Positions 1-8,293 are shown, counted from the first letter of the stretch. The stretch: 10,262 bases of DNA from Rhypophila decipiens (GCA_033297075.1 MU858448.1:1-10262); one strand, 5' to 3'. Made by a program: numbers and translations. The notes: a model not told the origin generated them from the letters alone.

Positions 1-1480
1 GTAGTGCAGAGCTGGTGGAGCCAGCAGTCACGTGGCGGAGCACGTGACTCCCGATTCTGGCTCACCAGCCAGGTGTGGATATAGATCCACCAACAAACTC
101 ATAGTGGGGCGCCTAGTATTGCAGTGGCTGGGTCCGATAAAAGTCCGAATTTGGGGGGAAAATACGAGGGGAATGACAAGTTGTACGCAAATAACGGGTA
201 GAGAGGTGTTCCTACTTGATATACCTTATACAAACATGACCTTGGTAGAGGGCTACGTCGCGATACCTATATCAGATCATACCTTCCTTGGGGAGCATCG
301 ATATGTAGGCATTGTAGCTATATAGATCTAGGATCCAATACAATAGCGTCCAACTCCAGGAGACAGTACTACGGATAATGTCAATCACGAACGAAATCAT
401 GACGCTTCTCTGCTATACACTCTAGAGCTAGTCCGATAATCATTATTGTAAAGAGCAAATAGGGTGCGCGCGTTCAGAGACAATTTCACTTTGCCTGGTC
501 TAGAATTGAGTCCACGGACGAAGGCATTCGGGACGTATTTAGCTTCTTTGCAAGGTTAGTTTAGCAGCCCTATCAGCATATCGTAATATTGTCGTCTTGA
601 GCACCGGTTTTGAAATAGGGAAGAGTCTCTATCAACCAAAGGACCTACGTTGTGCTAGCTGAGGCCTCCAAAGCATGAGACGGGCAACGCTTTCTATATA
701 GCCGAACCTAAGCGTCTTTCTGTTAGAGTTGTGCTATAGGAGTATCTGAGGACAGACACTCGGCTCTCAACGTCGCGTCGTTTATTAGGGTACTGAATTG
801 AAAATTTCAATTTCCATGTTTCGAAATACGGTACGAAGGCCCTTTCGGAAATTTCAAAAGCCTAAAGGGGATAAGGGGATAAGCCTAAACCCAAAGTCGC
901 GAAGGAAGGAAGGGGCTGTGAAGGTTGTTGCTTGGCAAGGCTTGGCAAATCAATCAACGACATCATGCTTGGATGTCAACCAGTGAACGAATGCTTGGCT
1001 CCAAGATCTTTGAGTTTTCCAATCAGTTATCTGCAAATCGTCCCCGGAGCGATATGGAAGCATGATTCCACGCTGTAGATATCCCATTGCCGCTTTTGTT
1101 GTTTGCTAGGAGCATCGCCTCGTTTGCCCGATTGACTTGAGGGTATTTCAGTTATATACAATCGACTCTTGGTAGCTCTTACAGCGTCACGTGAACGCTT
1201 CGAGCGCTATAAGCGCCTAAGGTAAGGATCTTTTGTAAAGCTGCGGCCTAATGCCAAGCGATCGGGTTAAAGACCAATCAGAAGGCATCCCGACTTGCAC
1301 TGTTTACTGCATGTGGAATCAAGCACGATAGAATGGGAAATAAATGGGGCCGTCTCGTCCAAGAACTATCGAAAACCGGGGGAGGGACGCGTAACCATCT
1401 CCTAAGCAGCAATACTAGTGTACCATCAATCAGGGGCTGCTCATGCAGGCTGTGCTGTCCCGGGCGGGAGGGGCTGGGGA
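1..1480. other. intergenic region without a convincing gene
   Basis: No open frame here has protein character, an ATG in good context and a recognisable family. The longest frame (32-325, +) opens with GTG and shows no motif. The visible structure is small. There is a nested palindrome at 18-63 and an odd palindrome AATTGAAAATTTCAATT at 796-812. An 8-bp tandem duplication GGGGATAA lies at 867-882 and a 10-bp tandem GCTTGGCAAG at 930-949. Two abutting hairpins lie at 1196-1216 (CGCT/AGCG, then GCGCT/AGCGC) beside a CACGTG box at 1188-1193. The right part is presumably the promoter of the gene starting at 1669. No tRNA T-loop motif was found. Confidence 0.6.
18..63. repeat. nested palindrome with two CACGTG boxes
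   Basis: Outer arms GAGCCAG (18-24) and CTGGCTC (57-63) enclose inner arms GTCACGTG (27-34) and CACGTGAC (41-48), separated by GCGGAG. Small hairpins abut or overlap it: GCTGG/CCAGC at 11-25 and CTGGCT/AGCCAG at 57-72. Each inner arm contains the E-box CACGTG, the core bound by bHLH factors of the Cbf1/Pho4 type. It could be a regulatory element or the tip of a repeat extending left of the window; the sequence does not decide. Confidence 0.45.
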
Positions 1481-1486
1481 TATAAA
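1481..1486 (+). promoter_or_regulatory. TATA-like box upstream of the Cys-rich GPI protein gene
   Basis: TATAAA lies 183-188 bp before the ATG at 1669. Just upstream is a G-rich stretch (1460-1480) containing CTGGGG, which fits the SYGGRG consensus of the carbon repressor CreA, and AGGGG, the core of stress-response elements. The following 100 bp before the ATG are rich in C, T and A (CAACAACAAC runs), as is usual for a highly expressed fungal 5' leader. The assignment rests on motif and spacing only. Confidence 0.35.
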
Positions 1487-1668
1487 GTAAACCTGCCGAG
1501 GCGAACTTCAGCCAACTTGGACCTCGAGATTCCACATCAAGTTTGTGGTCATAACTTATAAGTCGCTCACTTTTTGTCAACAAGGTTTTTGATTCCAACA
1601 TCATCAGCATCTCAACAATCTCTTTCAACTCCGACAACAGGAACAACAACAAAAAAAAATTCACAAAC

Positions 1669-2471
1669 ATGTCCGCCTCCACTTACCGTGCCTTCGTCGT
1701 CGGCGCCGGCCTCCTGTCGCTCCTCTCCGGTGCCCAGGCGCAATCAGCCTGCGGCCTTCAAGGCTACTTATCGTGCACCGACGAGCGTTCAGGGCAAACC
1801 ACAGGCTACGGATGCTGCCCCGTCGGGTTCGAGTGCTACGCCACCGAGTGCTCGTACACGGGGACGCCGACCTCGAGTGCCCCCGTTCCCGAGAAGACGG
1901 AATGTCCCGGCGTCCCTGCTCATCACCTCTGTCCCGAGGCGTCAGGCGGTACGTACCATGTTCGCTCGTTCATCTCAAGTATGGCCTGTACAGTTCACTG
2001 ACAAACAATTCTTTCAAAACAGGCGGCTGCTGCTACAACGCCTACGGATGCGACTCCGAGAACGCCTCGCAATGCACACTGACCAGGACGGAGCGCGTTT
2101 TCGACCAGGTCGTCACCACCACCACCGTGGTAGATGGCAAGACCGAGACCATCACCACCACGAAGATCATGTACCCTTGGCCGACAGTCGAGCCAAGAGT
2201 GACGCCCAGCGGCGGTCCTTCTCAGACTGGTTCCGCCTCGGACACTACGGACGCACCTGTGACGAAATCATATGTTACTACCATCACTAACTCGGATGCG
2301 CCCGAGACTACCCCCGCGCCGAATGCTTCCGAGACAGATGGTGGCGAGGAGCCTAGCAGCTCTGATAGTTCAACTTCGAGTGCTATTAGTACCGCTGCTG
2401 CTGGGAACGTGCAGGCTCAGATTGGGGCTATTGTTGGAGGGCTTGTTGCTGGGATGATGGTTCAGAACTAA
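1669..2471 (+). CDS. secreted GPI-anchored protein with two six-cysteine modules
   Basis: The spliced product is about 242 residues, from exons 1669-1948 and 2023-2471. The ATG has good fungal context (CAAAC before it). Residues 1-24 are a signal peptide ending AQA, with mature Q25. Two tandem cysteine modules follow. Module one has C28, C36, CC49-50, C56 and C61. Module two has C79, C88, CC96-97, C103 and C111. Each has the order C..C..CC..C..C and resembles the CP...GGGCCP-type repeats of ascomycete surface proteins. From about residue 115 the chain is Thr/Ser/Pro-rich (TTTT, TETITTT), suited to O-mannosylation, with NAS sequons. The C-terminus has small residues (AAAGN) followed by a hydrophobic IGAIVGGLVAGMMV tail, as in GPI signals. 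It is likely displayed on the plasma membrane or cell wall. It is convergent with the next gene. A molecular function cannot be assigned. Confidence 0.85.
1949..2022 (+). other. intron of the Cys-rich GPI protein gene
   Basis: The donor GTACGT is at 1949-1954 and the acceptor CAG ends at 2022, giving 74 bp. A consensus fungal branch site CTGAC lies at 1998-2002, about 20 bases before the acceptor. Splicing after one base of codon 94 joins exon 1 (...CPEASG) to exon 2 (GGCCYNAYGC...) in phase. It completes the second cysteine module, which neither unspliced frame contains. Without splicing, exon 1 runs into a stop near 2001. Confidence 0.88.
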
Positions 2472-2825
2472 GGGTATGGAATGTGTTTCGATGTGTTGGG
2501 GATATTTTTGGGTGGGGTATGTAGAAAGTCAAGGAGTGTTGACCTGGGGCTGGGCTGGGGCTGTAATGTATTTACTTGCATGTATGTGTGCTAATACCCG
2601 CTTAGGGTGGGGGTATAGCGATATCGAAAATGGTTGTTAATCCATGAGGAAGAGAAGACGACCATGTTGTTCTCATCATGTCCTTGTTGACGCGCTGGAA
2701 GACGAAGAGCTGTTGTAGGGAGCTTGGGTTGACGTCGCCACTGGTACAGAAGATTGAGTTTTATGAATAAGAGTACCGTAGCCAAGTATATTAATATACA
2801 CAATGGGCAAACGTATATCCGAATG
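2472..2825. other. convergent 3' intergenic region
   Basis: This 354-bp stretch lies between the stops of two convergent genes and must hold both 3' ends. TATGTA/TGTATG-like and T-rich elements follow the first gene (2515-2590). On the other side a perfect 14-bp palindrome GTATATTAATATAC (2786-2799) and AT-rich sequence are compatible with polyadenylation efficiency elements of the minus-strand gene. No further gene is seen; reading frames here are antisense shadows. Confidence 0.5.
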
Positions 2826-3962
2826 CTATAAAGCACATGCACACAGTCCAACATGTATCCAACTACCAGCCAATGTCGCAACCAGAGCCCATAGTGTGCC
2901 CATCGAGCCATTGCTCATCATGAAAGACACTCCATGAAACCTCCCTGCACCTCCACTACTCTTAACATCCCCAGCAGGCTCCCCGGTACCAGTAGCAACC
3001 CCCGCGACCTCCGTGACAGTCCCGGCCCATAACGTCCTTGACGCATTCTCAACATCACATCCCAACCTCGCTAGCTTACTGTCCCATCCCGCATTCATCT
3101 TCTCCGCCTCCTCTTCTCCCGTCTCATTCAAAATCCCATCTCCAACTTCCACAATGACCGGAACCATATGTCGATAAAAATAACACTCATCATACCGCCT
3201 CGTCAAAAAGCGAATCTGACTGCCTTGGTTCTCCACAATGGTGCTCACACATTGCGCGTATGGCACAACACTCCCAACATCATTTCCACCCAGAGGTGCT
3301 GCCGGGCTGGGGAAAGGTGTTATTTCTGGATCCAGAATCTCGGTAGGTAAAATTGGAGTCGGTGTGATTGTCGGAACAGCAGTCCGCAAACTCATCCCTT
3401 GCCAACATGTCCATGTTGTTGTCGTGTCGTCGCCTACGAGGCATGTCGTCTCGCCTTTCCAGACATGGGTGTGTGCTAGCTCGTCGATGCTGCCGAGGAT
3501 CCGGCGCCCGGTTACGATTGCGGGATAGATTCTTGCGGATCGGCAGGCTTCGTTTTCTGGCGTGAGGGCGCTGGGGCAGTTGATTTTGAGGGTTATATCC
3601 TCCTCGTCCTCGGGGCTGTTTCCGTTTGAGTTGGCATTTGGGCGGGAAGTTGTTAATGCCTTGACGGAAAGAGAGGTAATGGTTGTTGTTGGGCGGATGA
3701 TGGTTGTGGTTATGATGGTTGTTTTGTGGATTACCGAGGCGACGAGGGAAAGCGGTTCTGAATCGGGCAAGAAGAATGGTAGGATGTAATATCCTTTGGA
3801 GGTAGCTGTCGGTCGGGCAGTTCGGGTTGCACCAGATGTCGTGGTCGTTGTTGCCGCACCATACGCCGGAAAGATGGATAAAAACATCGCCAAAAGAAAG
3901 ACAATATTAACGATAGTGATAGACTTGATGCATCTTGACAAACGAGTGGACGGGCGCTTCAT
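2826..3962 (-). CDS. secreted Thr-rich, probably GPI-anchored protein of unknown family
   Basis: The product is 378 residues in a single exon. The frame extends a little further to a TTG at 3974, but the first ATG is at 3962 and is taken as the start. The N-terminus has a basic n-region (K2, R3, R7, R10, K13) and a hydrophobic core at about 15-32, with likely signal cleavage after AYG35. Residues 37-107 are Thr-rich. An acidic patch PEDEED (117-122) precedes a domain with cysteines at 129, 140, 174, 186, 238, 260 and 302. A second Thr/Pro-rich linker lies at 195-222. Sequons are NET279, NAS306 and NGS351. A small-residue stretch (340-354) and hydrophobic tail (355-378) fit a GPI signal, although the tail contains two cysteines and could instead be a membrane anchor. 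I do not recognise the family. Likely role: cell-wall or surface protein. Confidence 0.75.
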   Translation of the reverse strand: MKRPSTRLSRCIKSITIVNIVFLLAMFLSIFPAYGAATTTTTSGATRTARPTATSKGYYILPFFLPDSEPLSLVASVIHKTTIITTTIIRPTTTITSLSVKALTTSRPNANSNGNSPEDEEDITLKINCPSALTPENEACRSARIYPAIVTGRRILGSIDELAHTHVWKGETTCLVGDDTTTTWTCWQGMSLRTAVPTITPTPILPTEILDPEITPFPSPAAPLGGNDVGSVVPYAQCVSTIVENQGSQIRFLTRRYDECYFYRHMVPVIVEVGDGILNETGEEEAEKMNAGWDSKLARLGCDVENASRTLWAGTVTEVAGVATGTGEPAGDVKSSGGAGRFHGVSFMMSNGSMGTLWALVATLAGSWIHVGLCACAL

Positions 3963-4698
3963 TTTGCCCTTCAATGGGAGATCTTTCGCTGTTGGACAGC
4001 TATCCGTGTCAAAGGATCGGCAATGATGTCGAAAGAAAGTTGACTAGAGGGCCCGGGTGATCCGCTGATAAAAATAAAGTGCCGGTGGAGCTTCAAAAAG
4101 AGGAGACGGTTCCGCCCAGACGGTTCTGGTCCACCGTCGCTCAAGGCCGAGCCGCCATCTCGTGTCATTGTCCGTGGGGAGTGGAGCATGACAGGTCACC
4201 AAGAGGACCGAAATGGGGAGTCGAGGTGGACACGGCTAAAATAAAGGGGGTCACCAAGACGTCCAGTCCGCTGCTAAAATGGTTGGCAGGTCCGTTCGAC
4301 GTCACATCCGAGCCAAAGATGCGAACTTGAGGTGGCATTTGGGATTTGGCCATGGAATTCTGTGTCGACCGTTGGATGGAGTTGTTTGTGTCGCAGAAAA
4401 CATTTAAACATTTTCGTACGATGTTTCGTTTCGGTGTAACAGGCCGTTTGTGCGTGTATTTGTTGATGGCTGGTATAGTATCGGTTGTGGTCAGTGGTGA
4501 TAAGATTACATTTGTGGAGACAGGAGAGTATAAGCAGAGAAGCGTGCTTGTGTTTCGACAGATTATAAGAACATCATCAAGATTTCCCTTGCTTGGGAGC
4601 AGCTTTTGGGCCTGGAGCCGGTAGGGTGAAACGCATCTTTGGGGTTGCCTTGATAGCCGTCTGCCTTTCAGGTCATAAATCTTGAAACCCCCCCCCCC

Positions 4699-4731
<33 letters not shown>

Positions 4732-4814
4732 GACAAAATTCCGATAAAACCAACTGCCTCAAAGATATAGATCCAATACAAATATCTTAACCGTTACCTA
4801 CTTTCATATGAAAA
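3963..4814. other. intergenic region, divergent side of the Thr-rich protein gene
   Basis: This holds the presumed promoter of the minus-strand gene ending at 2826 and the 3' flank of the HET gene. An imperfect duplication is visible: GGTCACCAAGA at 4194-4204 and again at 4249-4259, each preceded by a GGGGAGT(G/C)GAG copy. GCTAAAATAAAG and GCTGATAAAAATAAAG are related A-rich motifs near 4235 and 4065. A 90-residue frame opens with ATG at 4352 and ends at 4624, with one hydrophobic stretch. It has no recognisable motif and is not called as a gene. Confidence 0.45.
4688..4725. repeat. C11-A27 homopolymer tract
   Basis: Eleven C (4688-4698) run directly into 27 A (4699-4725), about 90 bp beyond the stop of the HET gene. 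It is a slippage-prone simple repeat, and its length in an assembly is unreliable. Read on the plus strand the A tract could be the fossil tail of a retrotransposed sequence, but no flanking target duplication was found. Confidence 0.85.
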
Positions 4815-5467
4815 CTAACGCAGCGTAAATGTCCCCAACGCAGGCGTGCCTTCCAGTGCCTCACCCTGCATATAGTCATCTACCAAATCCTCTCCAACCA
4901 CAACAAAGTCGTCATCGACAGGACGTAAAACAATCGGCAGCGGACAGCCCAAAATTACACAAACAACATCCCCCTTCTCAGCCTCCTGCGGACAAAGGCC
5001 TATATTCATCTGCCCAGTGTGACCAGCCCGCGGATCCTCAAAGAAGAAGAGCCGCCTCCCTGCGCAGAGATCATAAATAAACATAAAATACAAATTCTCC
5101 TCCTCCGAGAGTTCCATCGGACCAACAGGTTCGTCTGCCTCTTTTCTCGTAACCCACCACTTGCGCCTGGTGCCACCTTTACCCCGGGCACTGCGGGCAG
5201 CGGCCCGAGAACTCGATCCGGTCTTGTCGTCCTGCGGCCGGCCATGCACCATCATCCACCACCGAGCCCAGGTGCTCTCATTGGAGAACACCTCGGTGTC
5301 AGCTTCATTCTCCTGGAAGTAATCGAGAAGTCGATAGAACTTATCGATGAGACTTTCGCCGTCTTCATTAAACGACGTGGTAATCAACGGGGGAGATGAA
5401 GTCTTTAACTGGGTTTGAGGTGTGGAAAACACCAGCGGCGCCTTCTCTCGCCACTTCTTCAAAGAGC

Positions 5468-5533
5468 CTAATTATAGCGGCCGACGATGGAGCGCTCTTT
5501 CCCAAAAGCTTGGAGGGTTTCGTTGTGTCTTAC
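5468..5533 (-). other. probable intron in the HET gene
   Basis: On the minus strand, donor GTAAGA (from 5533) and acceptor TTAG (ending 5468) define 66 bp. The upstream frame leaves one base (G). Joined to GC of the next exon this gives a Gly codon and continues in phase as SLKKWREKAP. Unspliced, the frame stops at 5472. An alternative donor GTAGGC at 5572 is also in the same phase (105 bp, 13 residues shorter). No clean branch site is seen, so the exact donor is uncertain. Confidence 0.7.
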
Positions 5534-6049
5534 CTTGATCCTTGTCCCTCGAACATTGGCTCATTCGCCTACCTGTGGGGAAACTGGTTGACTGGTGAAG
5601 TGCGTATATTTGCACCTTTTCTCGCCACTGGAACAAAACCTTCATATTTCCTTCCCACGTCACGCTCCCCATCACCTCCATCACAAACGGAACACCGCTG
5701 TCAAAGATCTCGGCAATCGCCAACCCCTCGACGATCAGGTCGTCGTTTACGAACTGGACTTTGGCAGGCGTATCTCCCGCTGCACGATCCCGCATGGGAC
5801 CGATATTTCCCAATATTCCGAATTCTGTACTGGAGTGGATGTTCCAGTCCGGAGCCCATGAGGGGAGAAACGGCTGGCGGGCTCGATAGTCGCCCGTGAC
5901 TGGATCGCGGCCTGCACTCCTCATAGAGCAAAGAATGTCAAGACTGGAAGTCTCTTCGATGATAGCTCGGGCGGCTCCACGGTAGACAGCGGTCGTGGAC
6001 AAGCTGTAGTCTATCTCTAGCCCTGGATGTGTGCTATTCGCGAGGGTGG

Positions 6050-6057
6050 AAATTCCC
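6050..6057 (-). other. single-base frame break in the HET gene
   Basis: On the coding strand the run GGGAATTT carries one base too many for the family reading. Codons up to G392 (6057-6055) continue in frame to a TAG at 6036-6034. From A6053 a different frame reads ISTLANSTHPG and stays open for 173 codons with expected HET-protein content. There is no GT...AG pair here that would remove the shift without deleting conserved residues, so an intron does not explain it. Confidence 0.85.
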
Positions 6058-7230
6058 AAGAGGGGCGTAGATTCGGTCTTTCGGATTGGAGCAGTCTGCC
6101 GGCCGGTATTTTCGAAGGAGTGCAAGAAGGTCATTGTCACGAATATCAGAAGGATGATGCCGAAATGGCCTCATCAACGGCATACATCCTATGTTGTCGG
6201 CCATGCGTGTATATTCTGACAATTCGGGGTACAGCCGGTCCAGATTTCCAACGGCATCCTTGAGAACATCTGGCACCTTTCTGAGGACCTCCAAAGGAAT
6301 GGTCATTGATCCGCAGTACACCGGGATGTTTGTGCCGCAGACGAGCTCTTGTACGATCCAGCGTCGCTTCCAGTATGGACGGTTCACAAGAAGTTCCCAT
6401 AAGCCGTTGACGAGAGTCTTTGCTCTTTCGTTACCCTGGGGCTTGAAAACCTCTGCCATACAGTCGGCCGGGGAAGCATGTGTTTCGAGTGTGGCCAGAA
6501 ACTCCATTGCCTCTCGGCTGGCGCCAAGTTCACCGAGCCATACTACGGTTCGTGTCGCAGAGGAATAGACATCCCTCATCGATCGTACTTGCTCGCTCTG
6601 CTCATTTGAATCTTCCTGGTTGATGCAAATAGCGTCAACCCAGAGGAATCTGTCGTGGGTTGGAGACCGAAGTACAGATAGCGCAGCGTGCAGATTTGGT
6701 GTGATATCGACCGTGTGGCCATTAAGAATGAGCTCCTTGGCCGGGGTAGTACTCCCCCAAGCATAGGAAAGCGCTTCGTATGATGGAGAAGTTGATAGTG
6801 AGTCCAGGGATGCCAGCACCAGATTGACGGACAAGGGATCCTCCGTGTTGCCCTTGGAGAGACGAGCCAGCCGAACCTGTCGTTGGCTTGAGTCAAGAGG
6901 GGAATAGATGACTGACGAGGCAGCCGTCACCCGATTCTTCACACGATCGTGCTGCCAGTCTAGGTCATGAGATGTCGATTTCCCCTCATTACGGGCGCCC
7001 TCTGCCTCCATTTCCAGCTCCTCCAGGGTCTCCTCGACTCGCTTTGTAGATATGTACTCCATTTTTGGCCGTCCGTAATGGTCGTGTGGGGCTGAATAGG
7101 CACGGGTATGCCCAACGTGGTATGGCGAGATTGACGGACTCGGCGTCTGTGAGCTTAAGACCGTGGTTGCTATCGAGGACGTCGAAGTTCTTGTCATTTT
7201 ACCCCGCCCAGACTCAGATTTCTGTGGCAT

Positions 7231-7844
7231 CCGTTGAGTTCAATCACAGCGAGGTTCATGCGGCTGTGTCAATTTGCACATTGGAAGTCGATACTGCATG
7301 TTTGGAGGAACGTGATTGGTAGACTTGCGAAAACATGAAGCAACCAATGGATTGGTGACGTGTTAAATGATGCTGTAGGAGGGAAGAATTGTCTAGACCA
7401 AACTGAGTAATCTAGTTTCGAGGGCGGTTGTGAAATCGTGAATTTGTTTTCAGAAAATTAAACTCTTGGCGTTAATGCTAATTTGTCGGGAGGCAATGGC
7501 AACAGGGATATGTGGCCGGGTAGGGATGGGTTTAGTGTTGTTAAAAAGACGCCTTGGAGGCGGCCAAAATCGGAGGAAAATTTCCACACATTTCCTCCCT
7601 CCTCTCGCCACTCATTTCCGCCAGTCAATTCTGTTGGCTAGTATCATTAAACATATTTGCAAAGATACTCCAAAGTGACAAAACATAGTTAAGCCAAATA
7701 TCATTCCACGGGTAAAGGTCGATAGGGTGCCCGCTGGGTATCAATTTCTGAAGCTGTACTACTTCCGGAATGTTTAGATGTGTTGTGGGCTCGAAAGTAC
7801 ATTGTAATTATTGCCCCCAAGGCGTGACATGGTCTGTGGGCTGA
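7231..7844. other. intergenic region upstream of the HET gene
   Basis: This holds the HET gene promoter and the left flank of the foldback element. Inverted motifs include CGCCT/AGGCG at 7550-7562, GGAGGAAA/TTTCCTCC at 7572-7598 and an internal GGAAAATTTCC. Frames here (for example 7466-7678) open with a non-ATG codon or show no motif. No gene is called. Confidence 0.45.
7280..7355 (-). promoter_or_regulatory. CCAAT-box cluster upstream of the HET gene
   Basis: CCAAT occurs on the gene's strand (ATTGG on plus) at 7280-7284, 7315-7319 and 7351-7355, and in the opposite orientation at 7344-7348. This is about 50-125 bp before the ATG at 7230. CCAAT is the target of the fungal HAP/CBF complex. 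Four copies in 76 bp suggest a promoter element, but the motif is short and this is inference. Confidence 0.35.
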
Positions 7845-7940
7845 TGTTACAACCTGACTCCTAAGATAGGTACAGACTGTAAGGCAGGACGCCTAACGGG
7901 GGTTTGACAGTGATAAAAGGAGATTGCTGGAAGTCAGACA
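7845..7940 (+). repeat. left outer arm of the foldback element
   Basis: It is the inverted counterpart of 8470-8565. The best-kept block is 7873-7910, containing CAGACTGTAAGGC, GGACGC and TAACGGGGGTT. Differences include several C/T and G/A pairs, plus one-base indels. The flank to the left (GGGCTGA) does not match the right flank (TAGGACG). Confidence 0.75.
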
Positions 7941-8160
7941 GTACGTAAACTGTCACTGATCAAGTTGCTCTAACTAAGAGCTTGCGGAGTGAACAAGACA
8001 ATGAACTTGATTGCTTGTGTGAGGAGTTCAAGAACCCTCGGACGGAGGATGCGCAGCATCCTCCTGCTATATTGAAAACTATCTGGCGGTAAAGACTGCG
8101 GTCCCGTGGACCCGGCCTCGGGTCCTGTTTCCTCGGGTCCTCGCTAATTGGCTACCTTCT
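7941..8160. other. unpaired segment inside the left arm, rich in small hairpins
   Basis: About 220 bp are present in the left half only, because the right-half partners of 7940 and 8161 are adjacent (8470/8469). It contains ATCAAGTT/AACTTGAT (7959-8011) enclosing GCTCT/AGAGC (7967-7981). It also has a perfect hairpin GGAGGATGC-GCA-GCATCCTCC (8044-8064) and GGACCCG/CGGGTCC (8108-8125). CCTCGGGTCCT is repeated directly at 8116-8126 and 8131-8141. It is either an insertion into the left arm or a deletion from the right arm. No coding sequence is seen. Confidence 0.55.
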
Positions 8161-8262
8161 GGGCCCCTCAACTGGATGCCCGAGGCATTTCGGCGTCATG
8201 CACCGTGGAGGGTCATGACATCAATCTTGTCACGGTTGGACACCTCCCCTATAGGCTGCAAT

Positions 8263-8293
8263 AACGGTTGACTTTGCTAAGCAAGTCAACGTT
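8263..8293. repeat. central hairpin of the foldback element
   Basis: AACGGTTGACTT (8263-8274) and AAGTCAACGTT (8283-8293) pair apart from one bulged G. The loop TGCTAAGC can pair partly with its own neighbours. It lies near the symmetry centre of the 721-bp palindrome. Confidence 0.7.

Larger units (their letters stand above)
4815..7230 (-). pseudogene. HET-domain heterokaryon incompatibility gene with one frame break
   Basis: Three pieces make one gene: 7230-6055, then 6053-5534 after a one-base frame slip, then 5467-4815 after an intron. The product would be about 782 residues. The start is ATG 7230; ATG 7197 has a better context (AAAATG). The HET domain (Pfam HET, PF06985) begins at IYSPLD (109) with YEALSYAWG (151-159). 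LWVDAICINQ (196-205), VVWLGE (229-234), WIVQEL (291-296) and KDRIYA-PLG (384-392) follow. The second piece has EIDYS, AVYRGAAR and LPSWAPDW, usual after KDRIYALLG. The last has the typical C-terminus: GRRLFF, GDVVCVILG, PIVLRP, VVGEDLVDDYMQGEAL. HET proteins trigger cell death when incompatible hyphae fuse. Unless the break is a sequencing error, the product stops eight residues after the HET core (N393-stop 6034). Confidence 0.85.

Noticed and set aside
32..325. 97-codon plus-strand frame at the left edge
   Set aside because: It opens with GTG, has no motif and no supporting structure.
784..790. Single TTAGGG resembling the telomere unit
   Set aside because: There is only one copy and no tandem array.
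1278..1682. 134-codon minus-strand frame across the promoter and leader of the GPI gene
   Set aside because: It is antisense to the leader and TATA region of a well-supported gene, and its content has no family character. It is treated as a shadow.
1823..1840. GGTTCGAGTGC resembling a tRNA T-loop
   Set aside because: It is inside the Cys-rich coding exon, and no acceptor or anticodon stems surround it.
1574..2290. 238-codon plus-strand frame overlapping the GPI gene
   Set aside because: It is out of frame with the supported exons and has Arg/His/Pro-rich content typical of an alternative frame of a Thr-rich gene. It also lacks the signal peptide that the spliced model explains.
3963..3974. 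Four-residue N-terminal extension (MKGK) of the Thr-rich protein
   Set aside because: The upstream codon is TTG, not ATG. The first ATG at 3962 gives a normal signal peptide.
4352..4624. 90-codon plus-strand ATG frame with one hydrophobic stretch
   Set aside because: No recognisable domain, weak composition, and it lies in flanking sequence between two genes. It could be a small gene but cannot be supported.
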